This document shows positions 1-13,839 of a stretch of 64,000 nt of DNA, in pieces. The translations under genes were made by a program, and so were the position numbers. This DNA is from Pristionchus mayeri. Taxonomy: Eukaryota > Nematoda > Chromadorea > Rhabditida > Neodiplogasteridae. The DNA is taken from positions 11,904,001 to 11,968,000 of the forward strand of contig BTRK01000001.1 in NCBI GenBank assembly GCA_036245805.1, in the 5' to 3' direction. Every line of letters starts with the position of its first letter. Positions within the stretch are counted from its first letter, which is position 1. The notes under the pieces are model-generated. The model searched no databases, was not told the DNA's origin, and saw nothing but the letters and a program-made list of their open reading frames with translations.

Positions 1-3000
1 CCAAATAGCCAATCAGCCAATCAGCCAAATAGCCAATCTGCCAATCAGCCAATCAGCCAAATAGCCAATCTGCCAATCAGCCTATCTGCCAATCAGCCAA
101 TCAGCCAATCTGCAAATCAGCCAAATAGCCAATCTGCCAATCAGCCAATCAGCCAAATAGCCAATCTGCCAATCAGCCAATCAGCCAATCAGCCTATCTG
201 CCAATCAGCCAATCAGCCAATCTGCAAATCAGCCAAATAGCCAATCTGCCAATCAGCCAATCAGCCCATCTGCCAATCAGCCAATCGCCAATCTGCCAAT
301 CAGCCAATCAGCCAATCTGCCAATCAGCCAAATAGCCAATCTGCCAATCAGCCAATGATCCCATCTGCCAATCAGCCAATCAGCCAAATAGCCAATCTGC
401 CTATCAGCCAAATAGCCAATCTGCCAATCAGCCAAATAGCCAATCTGCAAATCAGCCAATCAGCCAAATAGCCAATCTGCAAATCAGCCAATCAGCCAAA
501 TAGCCAATCTGCCAATCAGCCAATCAGCCAAATAGCCAATCAGCCAATCAGCCAAATAGCCAATCTGCCAATCAGCCAATCAGCCAAATAGCCAATCTGC
601 CAATCAGCCAATCAGCCAATCAGCCAATCTGCCAATCAGCCAAATAGCCAATCTGCCTATCAGCCAAATAGCCAATCTGCCAATCAGCCAAATAGCCAAT
701 CTGCAAATCAGCCAATCAGCCAAATAGCCAATCTGCAAATCAGCCAATCAGCCAAATAGCCAATCTGCCAATCAGCCAATCAGCCAAATAGCCAATCTGC
801 CAATCAGCCTATCTGCCAATCAGCCAATCAGCCAATCTGCAAATCAGCCAAATAGCCAATCTGCCAATCAGCCAATCATCCCATCTGCCAATCAGCCAAT
901 CAGCCAATCAGCCAATCTGCCAATCAGCCAAATAGCCAATCTGCCAATCAGACAATCAGCCAAATAGCCAATCAGCCTATCAGCCAATCAGCCAATCTGC
1001 CAATCAGCCAAATAGCCAATCTGCCAATAAGCCAATCAGCCAAATAGCCAATCAGCCAATCAGCCAATCATCCCATCTGCCAATCAGCCAATCAGCCAAT
1101 CAGCCAATCTGCCAATCAGCCAAAGAGCCAATCTGCCAATCAGCCAATCAGCCAAATAGCCAATCAGCCTATCAGCCAATCAGCCAATCTGCCAATCAGC
1201 CAAATAGCCAATCAGCCAATCAGCCAATCAGCCTATCTGCCAATCAGCCAATCAGCCAATCTGCAAATCAGCCAAATAGCCAATCTGCCAATCAGCCAAT
1301 CAGCCCATCTGCCAATCAGCCAATCAGCCAATCTGCCAATCAGCCAAATAGCCAATCTGCAAATCAGCCAATCAGCCAAATAGCCAATCTGCCAATCAGC
1401 CAATCAGCCAAATAGCCAATCTGCCAATCAGCCTATCTGCCAATCAGCCAATCAGCCAATCTGCAAATCAGCCAAATAGCCAATCTGCCAATCAGCCAAT
1501 CATCCCATCTGCCAATCAGCCAATCAGCCAATCAGCCAATCTGCCAATCAGCCAAAGAGCCAATCTGCCAATCAGCCAATCAGCCAAATAGCCAATCAGC
1601 CTATCAGCCAATCAGCCAATCTGCCAATCAGCCAAATAGCCAATCTGCCAATAAGCCAATCAGCCAAATAGCCAATCAGCCAATCAGCCAATCAGCCTAT
1701 CTGCCAATCAGCCAATCAGCCAATCTGCAAATCAGCCAAATAGCCAATCTGCCAATCAGCCAATCAGCCCATCTGCCAATCAGCCAATCAGCCAATCTGC
1801 CAATCAGCCAAATAGCCAATCTGCCAATCAGCCAATCAGCCAAATAGCCAATCTGCCAATCAGCCAATCAGCCAATCAGCCAATCAGCCAAATAACCAAT
1901 CAGCCAATCAGCCAATCAGCCAATCAGCCAAATAGCCAATCTGCCAATCAGCCAATCAGCCAATCAGCCTATCAGCCAAATAGCCAATCAGCCAATCAGC
2001 CAAATAGCCAATCTGCCAATCAACCAAATAGCCAATCTGCCAATCAGCCAATCAGCCAATCAGCCAATCAGCCAATCTGCCAATCAGCCAAATAGCCAAT
2101 CTGCCTATCAGCCAAATAGCCAATCAGCCAATCTGCCAATCAGCCAATCAGCCAATCTGCCAATCAGCTAATCGCCAATCTGCCAATCAGCCAAATAGCC
2201 AATCTGCCAATCTGCCTATCAGCCAAATAGCCAATCAGCCAATCAGCCAAATAGCCAATCTGCCAATCAACCAAATAGCCAATCTGCCAATCAGCCAATC
2301 AGCCAATCAGCCAATCTGCCAATCAGCCAATCAGCCAATCTGCCAATCAGCCAAATAGCCAATCTGCCAATCAGCCAATCAGCCAATCTGCCAATCAGCT
2401 AATCGCCAATCTGCCAATCAGCCAAATAGCCAATCTGCCAATCTGCCTATCAGCCAAATAGCCAATCAGCCAATCTGCCAAATAGCCAATCTGCCAATCA
2501 ACCAAATAGCCAATCTGCCTATCAGCCAAATAGCCAATCAGCCAATCTGCCAATCAGCCAATCAGCCAATCTGCCAATCAGCTAATCGCCAATCTGCCAA
2601 TCAGCCAAATAGCCAATCTGCCAATCTGCCTATCAGCCAAATAGCCAATCAGCCAATCAGCCAAATAGCCAATCTGCCAATCAACCAAATAGCCAATCTG
2701 CCAATCAGCCAATCAGCCAATCTGCCAATCAGCCAATCAGCCAATCAGCCAATCTGCCAATCAGCCAATCAGCCAATCTGCCAATCAGCCAAATAGCCAA
2801 TCTGCCAATCAGCCAATCAGCCAATCAGCCAATCGCCAATCTGCCAATCAGCCAATCAGCCAATCTGCCAATCAGCCAAATAGCCAATCTGCCTATCAGA
2901 AAAATAGCCAATCAGCCAATCAGCCAAATAGCCAATCTGCCAATCAACCAAATAGCCAATCTGCCTATCAGAAAAATAGCCAATCAGCCAATCAGCCAAA

Positions 3001-4079
3001 TAGCCAATCTGCCAATCAACCAAATAGCCAATCTGCCAATCAGCCAATCAGCCAATCAGCCAATCAGCCAATCTGCCAATCAGCCAAATAGCCAATCTGC
3101 CTATCAGCCAAATAGCCAATCTGCCTATCAGCCAAATAGCCAATCAGCCAATCAGCCAAATAGCCAATCTGCCAATCAACCAAATAGCCAATCTGCCAAT
3201 CAGCTAATCAGCCAATCAGCCAATCTGCCAATCAGCCAATCAGCCAATCTTCCAATCAGCCAAATAGCCAATCTGCCAATCAGCCAATCAGCCAATCAGC
3301 CAATCGCCAATCTGCCAATCAGCCAAATAGCCAATCTGCCAATCTGCCTATCAGCCAAATAGCCAATCAGCCAATCAGCCAAATAGCCAATCTGCCAATC
3401 AACCAAATAGCCAATCTGCCAATCAGCCAATCAGCCAATCAGCCAATCTGCCAATCAGCCAATCAGCCAAATAGCCAATCTGCCAATCAACCAAATAGCC
3501 AATCTGCCAATCTTCCAATCAGCCAAATAGCCAATCTGCCAATCTGCCAATCAGCCAAATAGCCAATCTGCCAATAAGCCAATCAGCCAAATAGCCAATC
3601 AGCCAATCAGCCAATCAGCCTATCTGCCAATCAGCCAATCAGCCAATCTGCAAATCAGCCAAATAGCCAATCTGCCAATCAGTCAATCAGCCCATCTGCC
3701 AATCAGCCAATCAGCCAATCTGCCAATCAGCCAAATAGCCAATCTGCCAATCAGCCAATCAGCCAAATAGCCAATCTGCCAATCAGCCAATCAGCCAATC
3801 AGCCAATCAGCCAAATAACCAATCAGCCAATCAGCCAATCAGCCAATCAGCCAAATAGCCAATCTGCCAATCAGCCAATCAGCCAATCAGCCAATCAGCC
3901 TATCAGCCAAATAGCCAATCAGCCAATCAGCCAAATAGCCAATCTGCCAATCAACCAAATAGCCAATCTGCCAATCAGCCAATCAGCCAATCAGCCAATC
4001 TGCCAATCAGCCAAATAGCCAATCTGCCAATCAGCCAATCAGCCAATCTGCCAATCAGCCAAATAGCCAATCTGCCTAT

Positions 4080-7000
4080 CAGCCAAATAGCCAATCTGCC
4101 AATCAGCCAATCAGCCAATCAGCCAATCAGCCAATCTGCCAATCAGCCAAATAGCCAATCTGCCTATCAGCCAAATAGCCAATCAGCCAATCTGCCAATC
4201 AGCCAATCAGCCAATCTGCCAATCAGCTAATCGCCAATCTGCCAATCAGCCAAATAGCCAATCTGCCAATCTGCCTATCAGCCAAATAGCCAATCAGCCA
4301 ATCAGCCAAATAGCCAATCTGCCAATCAACCAAATAGCCAATCTGCCAATCAGCCAATCAGCCAATCAGCCAATCTGCCAATCAGCCAATCAGCCAATCT
4401 GCCAATCAGCCAAATAGCCAATCTGCCAATCAGCCAATCAGCCAATCAGCCAATCAGCCAATCTGCCAATCAGCCAATCAGCCAATCTGCCAATCAGCTA
4501 ATCGCCAATCTGCCAATCAGCCAAATAGCCAATCTGCCAATCTGCCTATCAGCCAAATAGCCAATCAGCCAATCTGCCAAATAGCCAATCTGCCAATCAA
4601 CCAAATAGCCAATCTGCCAATCAGTCAATCAGCCAATCAGCCAATCTGCCAATCAGCCAATCAGCCAATCTGCCAATCAGCCAAATAGCCAATCTGCCAA
4701 TCAGCCAATCAGCCAATCAGCCAATCGCCAATCTGCCAATCAGCCAATCAGCCAATCTGCCAATCAGCCAAATAGCCAATCTGCCTATCAGAAAAATAGC
4801 CAATCAGCCAATCAGCCAAATAGCCAATCTGCCAATCAACCAAATAGCCAATCTGCCAATCAGCCAATCAGCCAATCAGCCAATCAGCCAATCTGCCAAT
4901 CAGCCAAATAGCCAATCTGCCTATCAGCCAAATAGCCAATCTGCCAATCAGCCAATCAGCCAATCAGCCAATCAGCCAATCTGCCAATCAGCCAAATAGC
5001 CAATCTGCCTATCAGCCAAATAGCCAATCAGCCAATCAGACAAATAGCCAATCTGCCAATCAACCAAATAGCCAATCTGCCAATCAGCTAATCAGCCAAT
5101 CAGCCAATCTGCCAATCAGCCAATCAGCCAATCTTCCAATCAGCCAAATAGCCAATCTGCCAATCAGCCAATCAGCCAATCAGCCAATCGCCAATCTGCC
5201 AATCAGCCAAATAGCCAATCTGCCAATCTGCCTATCAGCCAAATAGCCAATCAGCCAATCAGCCAAATAGCCAATCTGCCAATCAACCAAATAGCCAATC
5301 TGCCAATCAGCCAATCAGCCAATCAGCCAATCTGCCAATCAGCCAATCAGCCAATCTGCCAATCAGCCAAATAGCCAATCTGCCAATCAGCCAATCAGCC
5401 AATCAGCCAATCGCCAATCTGCCAATCAGCCAATCAGCCAATCTGCCAATCAGCCAATCAGCCAATCTGCCAATCAGCCAATCAGCCAATCAGCCAATCA
5501 GCCAATCTGCCAATCAGCCAAATAGCCAATCTGCCTATCAGCCAAATAGCCAATCTGCCAATCAGCCAATCAGCCAATCAGCCAATCAGCCAATCTGCCA
5601 ATCAGCCAAATAGCCAATCTGCCTATCAGCCAAATAGCCAATCAGCCAATCTGCCAATCAGCCAATCAGCCAATCTGCCAATCAGCTAATCGCCAATCTG
5701 CCAATCAGCCAAATAGCCAATCTGCCAATCTGCCTATCAGCCAAATAGCCAATCAGCCAATCAGCCAAATAGCCAATCTGCCAATCAACCAAATAGCCAA
5801 TCTGCCAATCAGCCAATCAGCCAATCAGCCAATCTGCCAATCAGCCAATCAGCCAATCTGCCAATCAGTCAAATAGCCAATCTGCCAATCAGCCAATCAG
5901 CCAATCAGCCAATCAGCCAATCTGCCAATCAGCCAATCAGCCAATCTGCCAATCAGCTAATCGCCAATCTGCCAATCAGCCAAATAGCCAATCTGCCAAT
6001 CTGCCTATCAGCCAAATAGCCAATCAGCCAATCTGCCAAATAGCCAATCTGCCAATCAACCAAATAGCCAATCTGCCAATCAGCCAATCAGCCAATCAGC
6101 CAATCTGCCAATCAGCCAATCAGCCAATCTGCCAATCAGCCAAATAGCCAATCTGCCAATCAGCCAATCAGCCAATCAGCCAATCGCCAATCTGCCAATC
6201 AGCCAATCAGCCAATCTGCCAATCAGCCAAATAGCCAATCTGCCTATCAGAAAAATAGCCAATCAGCCAATCAGCCAAATAGCCAATCTGCCAATCAACC
6301 AAATAGCCAATCAGCCAATCAGCCAATCAGCCAATCAGCCAATCAGCCAATCTGCCAATCAGCCAAATAGCCAATCTGCCTATCAGCCAAATAGCCAATC
6401 TGCCAATCAGCCAATCAGCCAATCAGCCAATCAGCCAATCTGCCAATCAGCCAAATAGCCAATCTGCCTATCAGCCAAATAGCCAATCAGCCAATCAGCC
6501 AAATAGCCAATCTGCCAATCAACCAAATAGCCAATCAGCCAAATAGCCAATCTGCCAATCAACCAAATAGCCAATCTGCCAATCAGCTAATCAGCCAATC
6601 AGCCAATCTGCCAATCAGCCAATCAGCCAATCTTCCAATCAGCCAAATAGCCAATCTGCCAATCAGCCAATCAGCCAATCAGCCAATCGCCAATCTGCCA
6701 ATCAGCCAAATAGCCAATCTGCCAATCTGCCTATCAGCCAAATAGCCAATCAGCCAATCAGCCAAATAGCCAATCTGCCAATCAACCAAATAGCCAATCT
6801 GCCAATCAGCCAATCAGCCAATCAGCCAATCTGCCAATCAGCCAATCAGCCAATCTGCCAATCAGCCAAATAGCCAATCTGCCAATCAGCCAATCAGCCA
6901 ATCAGCCAATCGCCAATCTGCCAATCAGCCAATCAGCCAATCTGCCAATCAGCCAATCAGCCAATCTGCCAATCAGCCAAATAGCCAATCTGCCTATCAG
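4080..7000. repeat. Tandem higher-order duplication, offset 1,459 bp
   Basis: The rare GCTAATCGCC marker recurs at 4226 and 5685 and at 4497 and 5956, both with an offset of 1,459 bp and with matching neighbours. Block edges are approximate because both flanks are the same satellite. Confidence 0.7.
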
Positions 7001-10000
7001 CCAAATAGCCAATCTGCCAATCAGCCAATCAGCCAATCAGCCAATCAGCCAATCTGCCAATCAGCCAAATAGCCAATCTGCCTATCAGCCAAATAGCCAA
7101 TCAGCCAATCAGCCAAATAGCCAATCTGCCAATCAACCAAATAGCCAATCTGCCAATCAGCCAATCAGCCAATCAGCCAATCTGCCAATCAGCCAATCAG
7201 CCAATCTGCCAATCAGCCAATCGCCAATCTGCCAATCAGCCAAATAGCCAATCTGCCAATCTGCCTATCAGCCAAATAGCCAATCAGCCAATCAGCCAAA
7301 TAGCCAATCTGCCAATCAACCAAATAGCCAATCTGCCAATCAGCCAATCAGCCAATCAGCCAATCTGCCAATCAGCCAATCAGCCAATCTGCCAATCAGC
7401 CAAATAGCCAATCTGCCAATCAGCCAATCAGCCAATCAGCCAATCGCCAATCTGCCAATCAGCCAATCAGCCAATCAGCCAATCAGCCAATCTGCCAATC
7501 AGCCAATCAGCCAATCTGCCAATCAGCCAAATAGCCAATCTGCCAATCAGCCAATCAGCCAAATAGCCAATCTGCCATCAGCCAATCAGCCAATCAGCCA
7601 ATCAGCCAAATAACCAATCAGCCAATCAGCCAATCAGCCAATCAGCCAAATAGCCAATCTGCCAATCAGCCAATCAGCCAATCAGCCAATCAGCCAATCT
7701 GCCAATCAGCCAAATAGCCAATCTGCCAATCAACCAAATAGCCAATCTGCCAATCAGCCAATCAGCCAATCAGCCAATCTGCCAATCAGCCAATCAGCCA
7801 ATCTGCCAATCAGCCAAATAGCCAATCTGCCAATCAGCCAATCAGCCAATCAGCCAATCGCCAATCTGCCAATCAGCCAATCAGCCAATCTGCCAATCAG
7901 CCAATCAGCCAATCTGCCAATCAGCCAAATAGCCAATCTGCCTATCAGCCAAATAGCCAATCTGCCAATCAGCCAATCAGCCAATCAGCCAATCAGCCAA
8001 TCTGCCAATCAGCCAAATAGCCAATCTGCCTATCAGCCAAATAGCCAATCAGCCAATCAGCCAAATAGCCAATCTGCCAATCAACCAAATAGCCAATCTG
8101 CCAATCAGCCAATCAGCCAATCAGCCAATCTGCCAATCAGCCAATCAGCCAATCTGCCAATCAGCCAATCGCCAATCTGCCAATCAGCCAAATAGCCAAT
8201 CTGCCAATCTGCCTATCAGCCAAATAGCCAATCAGCCAATCAGCCAAATAGCCAATCTGCCAATCAACCAAATAGCCAATCTGCCAATCAGCCAATCAGC
8301 CAATCAGCCAATCTGCCAATCAGCCAATCAGCCAATCTGCCAATCAGCCAAATAGCCAATTTGCCAATCAGCCAATCAGCCAATCAGCCAATCGCCAATC
8401 TGCCAATCAGCCAATCAGCCAATCAGCCAATCAGCCAATCTGCCAATCAGCCAATCAGCCAATCTGCCAATCAGCCAAATAGCCAATCTGCCAATCAGCC
8501 AATCAGCCAAATAGCCAATCTGCCATCAGCCAATCAGCCAATCAGCCAATCAGCCAAATAACCAATCAGCCAATCAGCCAATCAGCCAATCAGCCAATCA
8601 GCCAATCTTCCAATCAGCCAAATAGCCAATCTGCCAATCAGCCAATCAGCCAATCAGCCAATCGCCAATCTGCCAATCAGCCAAATAGCCAATCTGCCAA
8701 TCTGCCTATCAGCCAAATAGCCAATCAGCCAATCAGCCAAATAGCCAATCTGCCAATCAACCAAATAGCCAATCTGCCAATCAGCCAATCAGCCAATCAG
8801 CCAATCTGCCAATCAGCCAATCAGCCAATCTGCCAATCAGCCAAATAGCCAATCTGCCAATCAGCCAATCAGCCAATCAGCCAATCGCCAATCTGCCAAT
8901 CAGCCAATCAGCCAATCTGCCAATCAGCCAATCAGCCAATCTGCCAATCAGCCAAATAGCCAATCTGCCTATCAGCCAAATAGCCAATCTGCCAATCAGC
9001 CAATCAGCCAATCAGCCAATCAGCCAATCTGCCAATCAGCCAAATAGCCAATCTGCCTATCAGCCAAATAGCCAATCAGCCAATCAGCCAAATAGCCAAT
9101 CTGCCAATCAACCAAATAGCCAATCTGCCAATCAGCCAATCAGCCAATCAGCCAATCTGCCAATCAGCCAATCAGCCAATCTGCCAATCAGCCAATCGCC
9201 AATCTGCCAATCAGCCAAATAGCCAATCTGCCAATCTGCCTATCAGCCAAATAGCCAATCAGCCAATCAGCCAAATAGCCAATCTGCCAATCAACCAAAT
9301 AGCCAATCTGCCAATCAGCCAATCAGCCAATCAGCCAATCTGCCAATCAGCCAATCAGCCAATCTGCCAATCAGCCAAATAGCCAATCTGCCAATCAGCC
9401 AATCAGCCAATCAGCCAATCAGCCAATCTGCCAATCAGCCAATCAGCCAATCTGCCAATCAGCCAAATAGCCAATCTGCCAATCAGCCAATCAGCCAATC
9501 AGCCAATCAGCCAATCTGCCAATCAGCCAATCAGCCAATCAGCCAATCAGCCAATCGCCAATCTGCCAATCAGCCAATCAGCCAATCAGCCAATCAGCCA
9601 ATCTGCCAATCAGCCAATCAGCCAATCTGCCAATCAGCCAAATAGCCAATCTGCCAATCAGCCAATCAGCCAAATAGCCAATCTGCCATCAGCCAATCAG
9701 CCAATCAGCCAATCAGCCAAATAACCAATCAGCCAATCAGCCAATCAGCCAATCAGCCAAATAGCCAATCTGCCAATCAGCCAATCAGCCAATCAGCCAA
9801 TCAGCCAATCTGCCAATCAGCCAAATAGCCAATCTGCCAATCAACCAAATAGCCAATCTGCCAATCAGCCAATCAGCCAATCAGCCAATCTGCCAATCAG
9901 CCAATCCGCCAATCTGCCAATCAGCCAATCGCCAATCTGCCAATCAGCCAAATAGCCAATCTGCCAATCTGCCTATCAGCCAAATAGCCAATCAGCCAAT

Positions 10001-13000
10001 CAGCCAAATAGCCAATCTGCCAATCAACCAAATAGCCAATCTGCCAATCAGCCAATCAGCCAATCAGCCAATCTGCCAATCAGCCAATCAGCCAATCTGC
10101 CAATCAGCCAAATAGCCAATCTGCCAATCAGCCAATCAGCCAATCAGCCAATCGCCAATCTGCCAATCAGCCAATCAGCCAATCAGCCAATCAGCCAATC
10201 TGCCAATCAGCCAATCAGCCAATCTGAGAATCAGCCAAATAGCCAATCTGCCAATCAGCCAATCAGCCAAATAGCCAATCTGCCATCAGCCAATCAGCCA
10301 ATCAGCCAATCAGCCAAATAACCAATCAGCCAATCAGCCAATCAGCCAATCAGCCAATCAGCCAATCAGCCAATCAGCCAATCAGCCAATCTTCCAATCA
10401 GCCAAATAGCCAATCTGCCAATCAGCCAATCAGCCAATCAGCCAATCGCCAATCTGCCAATCAGCCAAATAGCCAATCTGCCAATCTGCCTATCAGCCAA
10501 ATAGCCAATCAGCCAATCAGCCAAATAGCCAATCTGCCAATCAACCAAATAGCCAATCTGCCAATCAGCCAATCAGCCAATCAGCCAATCTGCCAATCAG
10601 CCAATCAGCCAATCTGCCAATCAGCCAAATAGCCAATCTGCCAATCAGCCAATCAGCCAATCAGCCAATCGCCAATCTGCCAATCAGCCAATCAGCCAAT
10701 CAGCCAATCAGCCAATCAGCCAAATAGCCAATCTGCCAATCAGCCAATCAGCCAATCAGCCAATCAGCCTATCAGCCAAATAGCCAATCAGCCAATCAGC
10801 CAAATAGCCAATCTGCCAATCAACCAAATAGCCAATCTGCCAATCAGCCAATCAGCCAATCAGCCAATCAGCCAATCTGCCAATCAGCCAAATAGCCAAT
10901 CTGCTTATCAGCCAAATAGCCAATCTGCCAATCAGCCAATCAGCCAATCAGCCAATCAGCCAATCTGCCAATCAGCCAAATAGCCAATCTGCCTATCAGC
11001 CAAATAGCCAATCAGCCAATCAGCCAAATAGCCAATCTGCCAATCAACCAAATAGCCAATCTGCCAATCAGCCAATCAGCCAATCAGCCAATCTGCCAAT
11101 CAGCCAATCAGCCAATCTGCCAATCAGCTAATCGCCAATCTGCCAATCAGCCAAATAGCCAATCTGCCAATCTGCCTATCAGCCAAATAGCCAATCAGCC
11201 AATCAGCCAAATAGCCAATCTGCCAATCAACCAAATAGCCAATCTGCCAATCAGCCAATCAGCCAATCAGCCAATCTGCCAATCAGCCAATCAGCCAATC
11301 TGCCAATCAGCCAATCAGCCAATCTGCCAATCAGCCAATCAGCCAATCTGCCAATCAGCCAAATAGCCAATCTGCCAATCAGCCAATCAGCCAATCAGCC
11401 AATCGCCAATCAGCCAATCAGCCAATCAGCCAATCTGCCAATCAGCCAAATAGCCAATCTGCCTATCAGCCAAATAGCCAATCTGCCAATCAGCCAATCA
11501 GCCAATCAGCCAATCAGCCAATCTGCCAATCAGCCAAATAGCCAATCTGCCAATCAACCAAATAGCCAATCTGCCAATCAGCCAATCAGCCAATCAGCCA
11601 ATCTGCCAATCAGCCAATCAGCCAATCTTCCAATCAGCCAAATAGCCAATCTGCCAATCAGCCAATCAGCCAATCAGCCAATCGCCAATCTGCCAATCAG
11701 CCAAATAGCCAATCTGCCAATCTGCCTATCAGCCAAATAGCCAATCAGCCAATCAGCCAAATAGCCAATCTGCCAATCAACCAAATAGCCAATCTGCCAA
11801 TCAGCCAATCAGCCAATCAGCCAATCTGCCAATCAGCCAATCAGCCAATCTGCCAATCAGCCAAATAGCCAATCTGCCAATCAGCCAATCAGCCAATCAG
11901 CCAATCGCCAATCTGCCAATCAGCCAATCAGCCAATCTGCCAATCAGCCAATCAGCCAATCTGCCAATCAGCCAAATAGCCAATCTGCCTATCAGCCAAA
12001 TAGCCAATCTGCCAATCAGCCAATCAGCCAATCAGCCAATCAGCCAGTCTGCCAATCAGCCAAATAGCCAATCTGCCTATCAGCCAAATAGCCAATCAGC
12101 CAATCAGCCAAATAGCCAATCTGCCAATCAACCAAATAGCCAATCTGCCAATCAGCCAATCAGCCAATCAGCCATTCTGCCAATCAGCCAATCAGCCAAT
12201 CTGCCAATCAGCCAATCGCCAATCTGCCAATCAGCCAAATAGCCAATCTGCCAATCTGCCTATCAGCCAAATAGCCAATCAGCCAATCAGCCAAATAGCC
12301 AATCTGCCAATCAACCAAATAGCCAATCTGCCAATCAGCCAATCAGCCAATCAGCCAATCTGCCAATCAGCCAATCAGCCAATCTGCCAATCAGCCAAAT
12401 AGCCAATCTGCCAATCAGCCAATCAGCCAATCATCCAATCGCCAATCTGCCAATCAGCCAATCAGCCAATCTGCCAATCAGCCAAATAGCCAATCTGCCA
12501 ATCTGCCTATCAGCCAAATAGCCAATCAGCCAATCAGCCAAATAGCCAATCTGCCAATCAACCAAATAGCCAATCTGCCAATCAGCCAATCAGCCAATCA
12601 GCCAATCTGCCAATCAGCCAATCAGCCAATCTGCCAATCAGCCAAATAGCCAATCTGCCAATCAGCCAATCAGCCAATCAGCCAATCGCCAATCAGCCAA
12701 ATAGCCAATCTGCCTATCAGAAAAATAGCCAATCAGCCAATCAGCCAAATAGCCAATCTGCCAATCAACCAAATAGCCAATCTGCCAATCAGCCAATCAG
12801 CCAATCAGCCAATCAGCCAATCAGCCAATCTGCCTATCAGCCAATCGCCAATCTGCCAATCAGCCAATCAGCCAATCAGCCAATCTGCCAATCAGCCAAA
12901 TAGCCAATCTGCCAATCAGCCAATCAGCCAATCAGCCAATCGCCAATCTGCCAATCAGCCAATCAGCCAATCTGCCAATCAGCCAAATAGCCAATCGCCA

Positions 13001-13839
13001 ATCTGCCAATCAGCCAAATAGCCAATCAGCCAATCAGCCAATCAGCCAATCAGCCAATCTGCCAATCAGCCAATCAGCCAATCTGCCAATCAGCCAAATA
13101 GCCAATCTGCCAATCAGCCAATCAGCCAATCAGCCAATCGCCAATCTGCCAATCAGCCAAATAGCCAATCTGCCAATCTGCCTATCAGCCAAATAGCCAA
13201 TCAGCCAATCAGCCAAATAGCCAATCTGCCAATCAACCAAATAGCCAATCTGCCAATCAGCCAATCAGCCAATCAGCCAATCTGCCAATCAGCCAATCAG
13301 CCAATCTGCCAATCAGCCAAATAGCCAATCTGCCAATCAGCCAATCAGCCAATCAGCCAATCGCCAATCTGCCAATCAGCCAATCAGCCAATCTGCCAAT
13401 CAGCCAAATAGCCAATCTGCCTATCAGCCAAATAGCCAATCTGCCAATCAGCCAAATAGCCAATCTGCAAATCAGCCAATCAGCCAAATAGCCAATCAGC
13501 CAATCAGCCAAATAGCCAATCTGCCAATCAGCCAATCAGCCAAATAGCCAATCTGCCAATCAGCCTATCTGCCAATCAGCCAATCAGCCAATCTGCAAAT
13601 CAGCCAAATAGCCAATCTGCCAATCAGCCAATCAGCCAATCAGCCTATCTGCCAATCAGCCAATCAGCCAATCTGCAAATCAGCCAAATAGCCAATCTGC
13701 CAATCAGCCAATCAGCCAAATAGCCAATCTGCCAATCAGCCAATCAGCCAATCAGCCTATCTGCCAATCAGCCAATCAGCCAATCTGCAAATCAGCCAAA
13801 TAGCCAATCTGCCAATCAGCCAATCAGCCCATCTGCCAA